A stretch of DNA of 64,000 nucleotides from Gammaproteobacteria bacterium HGW-Gammaproteobacteria-15 (lineage in GTDB: Bacteria; Pseudomonadota; Gammaproteobacteria; Enterobacterales; Alteromonadaceae): assembly GCA_002840125.1 (NCBI GenBank), contig PGZF01000005.1, positions 558,001 to 622,000 on the forward strand, in the 5' to 3' direction. Below are positions 36,205 through 44,729 of this stretch, one piece after another. Positions within the stretch are counted from its first letter, which is position 1, and every line of letters begins with the position of its first letter. The notes under the pieces are model-generated. The model worked only from the letters and a program-made list of their open reading frames with translations, searched no databases and was not told where the DNA came from. Made by a program: the position numbers and the translations under genes.

Positions 36205-37863
36205 TCAGGCGGCAACTTGGTCGCTGCCAACACTGTCTGCCAGCATAACCAGTAGTGATGCCGGAACAACACTGATATCCAATACGGTGTCGCTGTATAA
36301 CTCACCATCGATCACATACTGCAGTGGTTGTCCGTCTTGCCGGCGAATTTGCACCCGCCGGACGCTGCAGTGCTGACTAACCGCATTAAGGCTGATGTTG
36401 GTTAAGCCCGCCAGCGCCAGTTCTGCCAGCCCCAGTACGGCATTGTTGTCGGCGTGGTCAGTGTGGTCGGCCGTTAGCCAGGTAATATCAAGTTTGCCAT
36501 CTGTCAAATCAGGCGCACCATGCCCCTGAGCCAGTAACGTTGTCAGCGGCGCAGCATTGGCTATCACCAGACTGGCAGTATCTAACACCTGCTCGGGCTG
36601 ATCATCAAATTGCACCAGCAACTGCTGAATATTATTAGCCTGTACCGCCTGCCATAAACCATTGAGGTAGGCCAGCTGACCAAGCTGATCTTTGCTACTG
36701 CGATCTGCCGCCTCAATCATTTGCTGTTCAAAGCCTACACCGGCTAACAGCAACATTAACTTATCGTTACAGCGCGCCGTATCTATGGCGCGGCTCTGGC
36801 CTTCAATAATATTCAAACAGGCAGAACGCAACGGCATTAACTTAGAACTTATGCCCCACAGCGCATGGCTGAGGGCGTTAGTGGTGCCCAGTGGAATAAT
36901 GGCTAAACGGATCTCAGTGCCAACCAGCACCGAAGCCACTTCGGTAACCGTGCCATCACCGCCGCAGGCAATAACCATAGTGCAACCAGCCTGCTTTGCC
37001 TGCTCAGTCAGTTGCCGCGCTGAACAGTCCTCGCTGCTAACATGCAGGCTCAGCTGCATAAAAGGCGAGAGTAAATCAACAACCTCAGCTTCGGCGTCTG
37101 CCCATTTGCCGCCCCCGGCAGCCGGGTTAGCAATCAGCCAGACCGGCTGCTGCTCCTGCTCGGTATAACTGTTGGTAAATTGTCGCAAGGCAGCCAGCTG
37201 CTGTTTATTAAGCCGGGCAGTTTGCCGCACCTGCCGGATCAGTGCTACAGCTTTTTCGGCACTGCGGCTGTTATGCCGGCTAAGTAAAAAAGCTGCCAGC
37301 ACCAACACCGAGCGGCCACGTCCCAGCGCACAGTGCACCAATACTTTACGGCCTTCAGCACGTTGCCGTTGCAGCCAGTTTACGGCCTGCTGCAATTGGG
37401 TATGACTGGGGCTGGCGTGGTCCAGCACCGGGACATTCAGATAGCTGATATCATCAGACTGACTTAGTTCGTCCAGAGCAGCAAATTCGGCAGTGACATC
37501 CAATACAGCAGTTATTTGCTCGTCGCGTAACTGCGCCATATCGGCGGCGGTTAAACGGGCGCCAAGATATAAGCCCCCACTCACCCGCTGCATTGGCGCT
37601 ACTTTATCCCGACGCCGGGCCTGCAGGTTGTACAGGTTGGCACTAAACAAGAAGGGAATAAACAACCACCGGCTGTACCAGGGCAAGCTGCCATTACCGC
37701 GTTTACGAAACACCGTTGCGGTATTTAACCAGTAGGCGGAACTGACAACCAGAAAAGATAGTGCAGCCCAGGCCAACACCAGTTGTAACACCAGATACGG
37801 TGCAAACCAGCTGGCCACAGCCAACAGTAGTGCCACAAATACATAGTACAGAGCGATCATCAT
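36205..37863 (-). CDS. Dual-specificity phosphatase / diacylglycerol kinase fusion protein
   Basis: A 552-residue membrane protein. Residues 1-75 hold two or three transmembrane helices. Residues about 95-225 are a Tyr/Ser phosphatase domain with the active-site loop VHCALGRGRS (His177, Cys178, Arg184). Residues 240-545 are a lipid-kinase catalytic domain of the YegS/DAGK family (IANPAAGGGKWADAE, then ACGGDGTVTEVA at 299-310, and IPLGTTNAL). A phosphatase joined to a lipid kinase suggests turnover of phosphorylated membrane lipids. The ATG at 37863 is chosen for the upstream GGAG; a longer frame lacks one. It lies between the sigma-54 activator and the small lipoprotein gene. Confidence 0.88.
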   Translation of the reverse strand: MMIALYYVFVALLLAVASWFAPYLVLQLVLAWAALSFLVVSSAYWLNTATVFRKRGNGSLPWYSRWLFIPFLFSANLYNLQARRRDKVAPMQRVSGGLYLGARLTAADMAQLRDEQITAVLDVTAEFAALDELSQSDDISYLNVPVLDHASPSHTQLQQAVNWLQRQRAEGRKVLVHCALGRGRSVLVLAAFLLSRHNSRSAEKAVALIRQVRQTARLNKQQLAALRQFTNSYTEQEQQPVWLIANPAAGGGKWADAEAEVVDLLSPFMQLSLHVSSEDCSARQLTEQAKQAGCTMVIACGGDGTVTEVASVLVGTEIRLAIIPLGTTNALSHALWGISSKLMPLRSACLNIIEGQSRAIDTARCNDKLMLLLAGVGFEQQMIEAADRSSKDQLGQLAYLNGLWQAVQANNIQQLLVQFDDQPEQVLDTASLVIANAAPLTTLLAQGHGAPDLTDGKLDITWLTADHTDHADNNAVLGLAELALAGLTNISLNAVSQHCSVRRVQIRRQDGQPLQYVIDGELYSDTVLDISVVPASLLVMLADSVGSDQVAA

Positions 37864-37911
37864 AGCCGGTTGTACTCCTGACAAAGTTGCATTTATGACA
37901 AATAAGATCAA

Positions 37912-37936
37912 ACGTAGCCGCCAGCGGCGGCTACGT
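37912..37936 (-). terminator. Terminator after the small lipoprotein gene
   Basis: A perfect eleven-base-pair stem, ACGTAGCCGCC/GGCGGCTACGT with loop of three, is followed on the minus strand by TTTGATCTTATTTG. It lies eight bases past the lipoprotein stop and separates that unit from the phosphatase-kinase gene. Confidence 0.7.
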
Positions 37937-37943
37937 TATATAC

Positions 37944-38138
37944 TTAACAATCTTTGTCTTTAGCATCTGCTTTGTCTTTGACATCCTCACATAAGTCTTC
38001 CACTTTATTACCCACGTCGGTGGCTATTTCATCAATTTTTTCACCCGCTTCTTCAGCATTATTTTTTTCACATGCTACGACAGAAAAAACCAGTGTTGCT
38101 ACCAACATTAAACGGAATAATACGTTAGTTATTGTCAT
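37944..38138 (-). CDS. Small predicted lipoprotein
   Basis: A 64-residue protein. The N-terminus MTITNVLFRLMLVATLVFSVVAC is a lipoprotein signal with Cys at residue 23. The mature 42 residues are a highly charged helix (EEAGEKIDEIATDVGNKVEDLCEDVKDKADAKDKDC) with two more Cys that could pair. AGAGGAAA lies nine bases before the ATG. It follows the DUF1328 gene by 23 bases and shares its transcript. No named family is recognised; short charged lipoproteins like this often sit with BON and DUF1328 proteins in envelope-stress sets. Confidence 0.7.
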   Translation of the reverse strand: MTITNVLFRLMLVATLVFSVVACEKNNAEEAGEKIDEIATDVGNKVEDLCEDVKDKADAKDKDC

Positions 38139-38161
38139 ACTACATTTCCTCTTTTTACCAC

Positions 38162-38338
38162 TTACAACCTTGGCGATTTTCCGCGTAAAGCGCCTGCCAA
38201 TAATGAGATAACTAACAGCACGATAAAGATAAAGAAAATAACTTTAGCTATACCTGCAGCTGCACCAGCAATACCACCAAAGCCCAGAACAGCAGCGATA
38301 AGCGCGATAATTAAGAATGTTAATGCCCAGCCCAACAT
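38162..38338 (-). CDS. DUF1328 family small membrane protein (YtjA-like)
   Basis: A 58-residue membrane protein with two transmembrane helices ([29 protein letters not shown] and [19 protein letters not shown]) joined by a short Gly-rich turn, the signature of DUF1328/YtjA. AAGGAG lies six bases before the ATG. A sigma-54-type promoter lies about 52 bases upstream, and the small lipoprotein gene follows in the same unit. Function unknown; related genes are induced by stress. Confidence 0.87.
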   Translation of the reverse strand: MLGWALTFLIIALIAAVLGFGGIAGAAAGIAKVIFFIFIVLLVISLLAGALRGKSPRL

Positions 38339-38389
38339 AATGTTCTCCTTATGTGCGATATGCACAAGGTCAATTGTCAGTAGGAATAT

Positions 38390-38405
38390 AGCCAATAACA
38401 TGCCA
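38390..38405 (-). promoter_or_regulatory. Sigma-54-type promoter of the DUF1328-lipoprotein unit
   Basis: On the minus strand TGGCATG-TTAT-TGGCT keeps GG and GC at the exact -24/-12 spacing. It shares the TGGCAT-N5-TGGC form of the site before the BON gene, which strengthens both. The start would be near 38379, about 40 bases before the ATG. Confidence 0.6.
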
Positions 38406-38499
38406 GCTTTTACAACTCACTCTATGTTATTGATATTTATTGATTTAACGAAAATACAACAACAAAGTAAAACGGCTAGCTGAACGGAATACAGAAAAA

Positions 38500-38558
38500 T
38501 TTACCGGTTGACCGGTAAAAAAGCCATCGCAGGCACCGGTTGCCTGATGGCCACCGGT
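38500..38558. repeat. Four ACCGGT palindromes upstream of the alpha/beta hydrolase
   Basis: ACCGGT occurs at 38503, 38511, 38535 and 38553. The first two form a perfect 20-base inverted repeat, TTTACCGGT-TG-ACCGGTAAA. The third sits in the loop of a hairpin (GCCATCGCAGGC...GCCTGATGGC, 38523-38551). The array lies 120-180 bases before the hydrolase start, within a 340-base spacer that has no other gene. It may be an operator of that gene. Confidence 0.5.
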
Positions 38559-38680
38559 GAGGTTTTAACTACCACCACACCTGCCAACAGCAAAGGTTTC
38601 TTCAGCTGCAATATCAGATTAGGCACTGGCGGCATTTTTCTTTACACTCAAATAGCGTTAAAACAAAACAGGAACAATTT

Positions 38681-39679
38681 ATGCGTATTTTCACTACTAT
38701 TGTTGCTACGGCTATGGCGTATGTTTTTTCCGTCCCGGCATTTGCCCAAACCTCTTATGGTGCACGGCTTGAGGGCTTTGACTATCCGTTTGAGGTAAAA
38801 AACCACCAGTTGCTAACTCAGGGCCAAAAGCTGGAAATGGCTTATATGGATGTTGCTCCTGTGACAACAGCTAACGGCAAAACCGCCGTACTATTGCATG
38901 GCAAAAACTTTTGTGCCGCCACTTGGCACGCCAGTATTAAGGTGCTGACCCAGCAAGGTTACCGCGTGGTAGTGCCTGATCAGCTCGGTTTTTGTAAATC
39001 CAGCAAGCCACAGGGATATCAGTTTAGTTTGGCGCAATTAGCTGCTAATACGCACAGTTTACTAAATAGTATTGGGGTTACCCGGCCGGTTGTTATCGGC
39101 CATTCTATGGGCGGTATGCTAACCGCGCGCTATGCGCTGCAATACCCAGACGACGTGGAAAAAATTGTGCTGGTTAACCCTATCGGGCTGGAAGACTGGC
39201 AGGCTGAAGGCGTGCCTTATGCCACTATTGACGCCCTGTATGCTAACGAACTGAAAACCAGCTTCGACAGTATTAAACCATATCAGCTGAAATTTTATTA
39301 CGATGGCAACTGGAAACCAGAATATGAGCAATGGGTAAATATGCAGGCCGGGCTTTACACAGGCGCAGGTAAAGACATAGTAGCAATGAACCAGGCACAA
39401 ACCTCTGAGATGATATTTACCCAGCCAGTAGTACATGAATTTGCCAATATCCGCGTACCAGCGATACTGATTATTGGCGGAAAAGATCGCACCGCACCAG
39501 GTGCCAACCGCGCCAGCAAAGAGCTGGCAGCCAAACTGGGCAACTACCCACAACTGGGCCGGGCCGCTGCTAAAGCTATGCGTGCTACGCTGGTAGAGTT
39601 GCCTAAGCTGGGCCATTCGCCGCAGGTAGAAGCGGAACAGGAATTCCATCAGGTGTTATTAAAGCACCTGGCAGACTAA
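38681..39679 (+). CDS. Exported alpha/beta hydrolase
   Basis: A 332-residue periplasmic hydrolase. Signal peptide MRIFTTIVATAMAYVFSVPAFA is followed by an alpha/beta-hydrolase fold: oxyanion loop LLHGKNFCAATW, nucleophile Ser142 in VIGHSMGGM, acid near IIGGKDRTAPG and catalytic His in KLGHSPQ. It resembles haloalkane-dehalogenase- or epoxide-hydrolase-like esterases of marine bacteria; the substrate is not evident. AGGA lies before the ATG. It is monocistronic. Confidence 0.87.
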   Translation: MRIFTTIVATAMAYVFSVPAFAQTSYGARLEGFDYPFEVKNHQLLTQGQKLEMAYMDVAPVTTANGKTAVLLHGKNFCAATWHASIKVLTQQGYRVVVPDQLGFCKSSKPQGYQFSLAQLAANTHSLLNSIGVTRPVVIGHSMGGMLTARYALQYPDDVEKIVLVNPIGLEDWQAEGVPYATIDALYANELKTSFDSIKPYQLKFYYDGNWKPEYEQWVNMQAGLYTGAGKDIVAMNQAQTSEMIFTQPVVHEFANIRVPAILIIGGKDRTAPGANRASKELAAKLGNYPQLGRAAAKAMRATLVELPKLGHSPQVEAEQEFHQVLLKHLAD

Positions 39680-39991
39680 GCGTATTAAAACCTTCCCCCT
39701 TTACTACGGTAATAGCAGCAGCTTTTTTTCACGCTGCGGCTGTTTTACATATCATCTGGCAGAAACTACCCATAACCCGCTTTAGCATGCTCTGAAGCAC
39801 TAACCCAGAGCAAAGGCATTATTTTTTCTATACCATCGCAATTACCTGCAATCATTTGTATTTAAAATAGAAAATTATAATCCAGCAGTATCAAGCCAAC
39901 ATATTGCACCAACACGAATCAGCCGCGCTGCACTATTGTGCAGCTTTTTACTGCTGACGTATTGACCTTATGGCATTAATCATCTACCTTT

Positions 39992-40005
39992 TGTAAGCGC
40001 TTACA
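39992..40005. promoter_or_regulatory. LacI-family operator 1 (TonB receptor promoter)
   Basis: TGTAAGCGCTTACA is a perfect 14-base palindrome with the AAGCGCTT-like centre typical of LacI/GalR-family operators. A LacI-family gene lies in the same locus at 55.6 kb. Confidence 0.8.
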
Positions 40006-40033
40006 TTATAAGTTTTAACCACAAGATTAAAAA

Positions 40034-40047
40034 TGTAAGCGCTACCA
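40034..40047. promoter_or_regulatory. LacI-family operator 2 (TonB receptor promoter)
   Basis: TGTAAGCGCTACCA repeats the left half and centre of operator 1 exactly, 42 bases (four helical turns) further on. That spacing would let two dimers bind on one face of the helix. Confidence 0.65.
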
Positions 40048-40093
40048 AATAACTAAAACGATTAGACACTCAGCAAAACACGGGAGAAAGGGT

Positions 40094-43054
40094 ATGAACC
40101 AAACACGTTTCAAACTATCGCGTCTGGCGGTAAGTTTGTCACTGATCACAGGTGCGGGCGTGCTGTTGCCTGCCTATGCTCAGGATGCGATAACAGAAAA
40201 CAGCAGCGAAGAAATCGAAGTTATTCAGGTATCGGGTATCCGTGGCAGTTTAATCAAGTCGATGGATGTGAAACGCAGCTCCACAGGTGTGGTAGATGCG
40301 ATTTCCGCTGAAGATATTGGTAAATTCCCCGACACCAACCTGGCAGAATCATTACAACGCATTACCGGCGTAGCGATTGACCGCTCAAACGGTGAAGGTA
40401 GCCGGGTGACTGTGCGTGGTTTTGGTCCGGAATTTAACCTGGTTATGCTCAATGGCCGGCAAATGCCTGCGTCGTCATTAGAAGCAACGACAGCATCATC
40501 ATCGCGCTCTTTTGACTTTGCTAACCTGGCTTCAGAAGGCATTGCCGGGGTTGAAGTGTATAAAACCGGCCGTGCCAGCATTGCAACCGGCGGCATGGGC
40601 TCAACCATTAACATTTTGACCACTAAGCCATTAAATGCACCTGGCATGAAAGCCACCTTTGGTGTTAAAGGTGTGATGGATCAGTCAACTGACGAAGGCT
40701 CAAATATCACGCCTGAGTTATCAGGCTTATATAGTAACACCCTCAACGACGACAAGTTTGGTGTGGCAATCAGCGGCTCTTACCAAAAGCGTGATAGCGG
40801 CAATAAGCAAGCTAATACCGGTGGATGGCGTACCTTCCCGGGTACCGTCAATGGTTACGATTGGGATGGCGGTAATGCTGACTGGGGTGGTTTGATCCCT
40901 GATGGCGCTAATGCCCATCAAAATTACCCTGCTGCAGATTCAATCTACTCAGTACCGCAAAGTTTAGGTTTTGCCTTTCACGAAGTAGAAAGAACCCGTA
41001 CCAATGGCCAGTTAGTGCTGCAATATAAACCGGTTGAAGCGCTAACAACGACCTTAGATTACACCTATTCGAAAAATGAAGTGTCAGACCGTTACAACGA
41101 CGTTTCTGCCTGGTTTAACTTCGGTCCATCGACTGGTGTATGGAGCGACGGCCCGGTGGCGGCACCCATTGTCTATTCAGAAGCGTTCGATGCACCGGGC
41201 GATTTAGCCATGGGCGCAGGTCAATTCTCCACCATGAACGAAAATAAATCAGTGGGTTTTAACGCTCAATGGCAAGTTAACGACAACCTGAAATTAGAGC
41301 TGGATTACCACGATTCTTCAGCAGTTTCACGGCCAAATAGTCCGTTTGGCAGTAATAATACTATTGGCACTGCGACCTTTGTGCGTTCGGTTACTACAGC
41401 ACGTTTCGACAGCGATTTGCCAACTTTAGCCGTAGGTTACCCTGATGGCTTCACCGGAATTAATGGTGAAGATGTGCGTATAACAGGGAGTTCATTCCGA
41501 AACAGCCAAATGCGCAGTGACATTGAGCAATTGCAAATTCGCGGTAGCTATGTGTTTGACAAGGGCTTGTTAAGCAGTATCGATTTCGGGGTGGCAAGGT
41601 CAGAAACTAAAAACCGTTCGGCGTTTTCTAACGTGCAACAAGATAACTGGGGTGGTTTAGGCGAGGCAGGCGATATCGACCCGTCGGTATTCAAACTTGA
41701 CCAATTAGGCGATAATTTTGACGCCTCTACCGGCAGTGACATGCTGAAAGAGTTTTTCCGTTGGGATTTCAACACCATTCGTCAAATTGCTAACGACAAA
41801 TATGGTGCCTTAGGAGCGGTGGGTGATTGCGGCACGTCGTTTTGTGCATCGTCTAACATGACTACCGATCGTCGTACGACCGAAGAACAAACCGCAGCTT
41901 ATCTACAGTTCAACTTTACCGGCGAAATTGGTGCGCGTCCGTATGGCTTAACAGCTGGTGTACGCTACGAGAAAACCGATGTTAACTCAAGTGCTTTAGT
42001 ACCGGTATACAATGGTATTGCCTGGGCGGGTGACAACGAGTTTAACCTGATCAGTACCGGTGAAAGTGACTTTACTGAATTAACTGGTGGTTACAATAAT
42101 ATGTTGCCAAACATCGACTTAAACATTGAAGTCGTTGATGACGTTGTGCTGCGCGCTTCAGTAAGCAAAACCCTTGCTCGCCCAAGCTATGCTGATATTC
42201 AGGGTGGACAAACCCTCAATTCCCTGGTTCGGATTGACGGCGGAACAGGTTCTCGTGGTAACCCTGACTTAGACCCGTTTGAGTCAACTAACCTCGATTT
42301 GTCAGCAGAGTGGTACTATGGCGAAGGCAGCTATATGGCCGTCGGTTACTTCAGGAAAAAGGCGAAGAACTTTATCGGCCGTACTACGGTTGAAGAGCAA
42401 ACGTTCAATTTACCGCACCCGGCGCAAGGTCCACGTTATGCTGAAGCGGTTGCTGCTGTGGGTAACAACACTACAGCTATTCGTAATTATATCAGAGCGA
42501 ACTACCCGGAAACGGTTGATGAAAATGGTTTTATCCTGGGCGTGCAAGGCGATGCACCGGCGACCTTTGATATTACTATTCCGGTTAACCAGGACGACGC
42601 CAAGTTAGACGGTTGGGAGTTGGCGGTACAGCACTTATTTGGTGACACCGGTTTTGGAGTGATTGCCAACGCGACCTTCGTTGATGGTGACTTTAAATAC
42701 GACAACCAAAGTTTAGGTGAACAATTTGCGTTACTCGGAATGAGCGACACATACAACCTGGTCGGTTTCTACGATAAAGACGGCATACAAGCGCGTATCG
42801 CCTACAACTGGCGTGGTAAATTCCTCGCGTCAACGGTTAACGGGCAAGGCTTACAAAACCCGGTTTACGTAGAGTCCTACGGTCAATGGGATGCCAGTGC
42901 CAGCTACGATGTGAGCGAAAATTTAACCTTCTTTATCGAAGCTATCAACCTGACCAACGAATCGACGCGTTCACATGAACGCAATTCGCTGCAATTAGTA
43001 AACTATACTGAAACAGGTCGTCGTTTTGGCATCGGTGCACGTTATACGTTCTAA
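40094..43054 (+). CDS. TonB-dependent outer-membrane receptor for glucan oligosaccharides
   Basis: A 986-residue outer-membrane receptor that would import ligands too large for porins, powered by TonB. Signal peptide (cleavage after AYA, about residue 29), a TonB-box-like segment IEVIQVSGIRGS, a plug domain (SAEDIGKFPDTNLAESLQRITGVAIDRSNGEGSRVTVRGFGPEFN) and a long beta-barrel ending in FGIGARYTF. This is the large TonB receptor type linked to carbohydrate use in Alteromonadales and Caulobacter. Two LacI operators in front of it and the GH16/GH3/GH1 genes nearby point to beta-glucan oligosaccharides (inference). Its GC and style match the neighbours. Confidence 0.93.
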   Translation: MNQTRFKLSRLAVSLSLITGAGVLLPAYAQDAITENSSEEIEVIQVSGIRGSLIKSMDVKRSSTGVVDAISAEDIGKFPDTNLAESLQRITGVAIDRSNGEGSRVTVRGFGPEFNLVMLNGRQMPASSLEATTASSSRSFDFANLASEGIAGVEVYKTGRASIATGGMGSTINILTTKPLNAPGMKATFGVKGVMDQSTDEGSNITPELSGLYSNTLNDDKFGVAISGSYQKRDSGNKQANTGGWRTFPGTVNGYDWDGGNADWGGLIPDGANAHQNYPAADSIYSVPQSLGFAFHEVERTRTNGQLVLQYKPVEALTTTLDYTYSKNEVSDRYNDVSAWFNFGPSTGVWSDGPVAAPIVYSEAFDAPGDLAMGAGQFSTMNENKSVGFNAQWQVNDNLKLELDYHDSSAVSRPNSPFGSNNTIGTATFVRSVTTARFDSDLPTLAVGYPDGFTGINGEDVRITGSSFRNSQMRSDIEQLQIRGSYVFDKGLLSSIDFGVARSETKNRSAFSNVQQDNWGGLGEAGDIDPSVFKLDQLGDNFDASTGSDMLKEFFRWDFNTIRQIANDKYGALGAVGDCGTSFCASSNMTTDRRTTEEQTAAYLQFNFTGEIGARPYGLTAGVRYEKTDVNSSALVPVYNGIAWAGDNEFNLISTGESDFTELTGGYNNMLPNIDLNIEVVDDVVLRASVSKTLARPSYADIQGGQTLNSLVRIDGGTGSRGNPDLDPFESTNLDLSAEWYYGEGSYMAVGYFRKKAKNFIGRTTVEEQTFNLPHPAQGPRYAEAVAAVGNNTTAIRNYIRANYPETVDENGFILGVQGDAPATFDITIPVNQDDAKLDGWELAVQHLFGDTGFGVIANATFVDGDFKYDNQSLGEQFALLGMSDTYNLVGFYDKDGIQARIAYNWRGKFLASTVNGQGLQNPVYVESYGQWDASASYDVSENLTFFIEAINLTNESTRSHERNSLQLVNYTETGRRFGIGARYTF

Positions 43055-43073
43055 GATGTTCTTGCCCTGAACA

Positions 43074-43101
43074 AGTAGCCATCGCAAGATGGCTACTTTT
43101 T
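43074..43101 (+). terminator. Intrinsic terminator between the TonB receptor and halogenase-family genes
   Basis: AGTAGCCATC and GATGGCTACT pair perfectly over ten bases around GCAA, then four or five T residues follow. It lies only 20 bases after the receptor stop and 13 before the next gene start, so it probably lets part of the transcripts continue and sets a high receptor-to-downstream ratio. Confidence 0.8.
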
Positions 43102-43114
43102 ACAAGAAGTGGTT

Positions 43115-44719
43115 ATGATGCAATCAACCGATTCACTCGCACCTGATAACCTGGCTACTGCAAACGCACAGTCTTTTGCCGTAGGGCAGGTGAATATAGT
43201 GGTAGTGGGTGGTGGTAGTGCGGGTTGGCTTACTGCGGCCTTATTGGCAGCAGAGCATCAAACCGACCCTCTGATAACTATAACCCTGATTGAGTCTGCC
43301 TCGGTGCCTACTATTGGCGTTGGCGAGGGCACCTGGCCTTCGATGCGCGCAACATTAGCTCGGATTGGCATTTCTGAAACCGAATTCTTACTCAGCTGCG
43401 ATGCCAGCTTCAAACAAGGCAGTGTATTCCGGCAATGGCGCAGCGCTGATCCGCAAGATTGCTATTACCATCCGTTTACCGCGCCAGTGGCTGCTAATGA
43501 CCTGGACATTGCAGAGCATTGGTTTAGTCATCACCAGCAAGTCGAGTTTGCACCAGCGGTATCCAGTCAACCGGCAGTAATTGCTGCGGGTTTAGCCCCT
43601 AAGCGCATCGCAACCCCGGAGTACGCGTTTTTACAAAACTACGGTTATCATCTGGATGCAGGTAAGTTTGTTGCGTTGCTGAGCCAGCATGCCAAGCGAC
43701 TTGGCGTGAAGCACGTTGTTGATGATGTGGTCGCCGTACACAGCCATATTGATGGCCGTATCGCGGCATTGCAGACCGGGCAACAAGGTAGCTTGGCCGG
43801 TGATTTATTTGTCGATTGCTCAGGGCTGCAGAGTTTAATCATCGGCCGGCATTATCAAACACCGCTGGTCAGTGTGCAGCATTGTTTGTTGAACGACAGC
43901 GCCTTAGCGGTGCAAGTGGCTTATGACGATGAGCATACGCCATTAGCGTCGGCGACGCTGGCCACAGCACAAGCTCAAGGCTGGGTCTGGGATATTGGTT
44001 TACCAACCCGGCGAGGTGTAGGTTTTGTGCACCATAGCGGCCATACTAACGAAGCCCAGGCGCTGGCCACGCTGGCGCAGTACCTGCGCTTATCAGAGCA
44101 AGAGTTTAGTGCCCGTTATCAGCCTAGGCTTATCCGCTTTACACCGGGCTACCGCGAACAGTTTTGGCGGCACAATTGTGTGGCAGTGGGTATGGCAGCG
44201 GGTTTTATTGAACCCTTAGAAGCCTCAGCCCTGGTGATGGTTGAATTGTCGGCTAAGTTTATTAGTGAACAATTACCGCGTAACCTATCACAACTTGCGA
44301 TTGTCGCGGAGCGCTTTAACCAGATATTCAGCTATCGTTGGCAGCAAATAGTTGAATTTTTAAAATTGCATTACGTGTTATCGGCACGGGATGACAGCGA
44401 TTATTGGTTGGCCCAGCGTGCTGAGGCCTCGATACCCTCGTCACTGCAAGAAAAACTGCTGATGTGGCACCAATTTGTGCCAAGCCGCTATGATCTACCG
44501 ATGGCGGAGGAATTATTTCCGGCTGCCAGTTACCAGTATATTTTATATGGCATGCGGCACTTACCGCGAAGCGGGCGGCCTATAAAACCAGGCTCAGATT
44601 TACGAGCCCGACAGGCGTTTGCCGAAGTACAACAGAAAACACAGCAGCTCAGAGCCGGCTTGGTCAGTAATCGCGAATTATTAAACCAAATCAAAGCTCA
44701 TGGCTTACAAAAAATTTAA
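43115..44719 (+). CDS. Tryptophan-halogenase family flavoprotein (first copy)
   Basis: A 534-residue flavin-dependent halogenase-like protein (PF04820). The FAD motif VVVGGGSAGWLTA is at the N-terminus, and GVGEGTWPSMR follows. The catalytic Lys of halogenases is present in SFKQGSVFRQW. However, the diagnostic WxWxIP is WVWDIGL here, and the PLEST motif near the active site reads PLEASA, so Ser beside the catalytic Glu is lost. Real tryptophan halogenation is doubtful. Such genes are common beside TonB receptors in sugar-use loci, where their role is unknown. The ATG at 43115 is chosen over an upstream GTG. Confidence 0.85.
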   Translation: MMQSTDSLAPDNLATANAQSFAVGQVNIVVVGGGSAGWLTAALLAAEHQTDPLITITLIESASVPTIGVGEGTWPSMRATLARIGISETEFLLSCDASFKQGSVFRQWRSADPQDCYYHPFTAPVAANDLDIAEHWFSHHQQVEFAPAVSSQPAVIAAGLAPKRIATPEYAFLQNYGYHLDAGKFVALLSQHAKRLGVKHVVDDVVAVHSHIDGRIAALQTGQQGSLAGDLFVDCSGLQSLIIGRHYQTPLVSVQHCLLNDSALAVQVAYDDEHTPLASATLATAQAQGWVWDIGLPTRRGVGFVHHSGHTNEAQALATLAQYLRLSEQEFSARYQPRLIRFTPGYREQFWRHNCVAVGMAAGFIEPLEASALVMVELSAKFISEQLPRNLSQLAIVAERFNQIFSYRWQQIVEFLKLHYVLSARDDSDYWLAQRAEASIPSSLQEKLLMWHQFVPSRYDLPMAEELFPAASYQYILYGMRHLPRSGRPIKPGSDLRARQAFAEVQQKTQQLRAGLVSNRELLNQIKAHGLQKI

Positions 44720-44729
44720 AGGGGAGCAG

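Larger units (their letters stand above)
39680..40093 (+). other. Regulatory region of the TonB receptor gene
   Basis: A 414-base spacer with no gene. The left part is plain AT-rich DNA. The right part holds two LacI-type operators, a possible -35 TTGACC at 39962-39967 with a weak -10 (TACCTT, 39985), and a good ribosome site (GGGAGAAAGGGT) just before the TonB ATG. The first operator would overlap the start of transcription, as expected for repression. Confidence 0.55.

Noticed and set aside
38508-38798. Short plus-strand frame of 96 codons before the hydrolase
   Set aside because: It starts with TTG without a ribosome site, overlaps the hydrolase start in another frame, and runs through the ACCGGT array and its hairpin.
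39119-39649. Minus-strand frame of 176 codons inside the alpha/beta hydrolase gene
   Set aside because: The opposite strand encodes an intact signal peptide and catalytic residues; this frame shows no motif.
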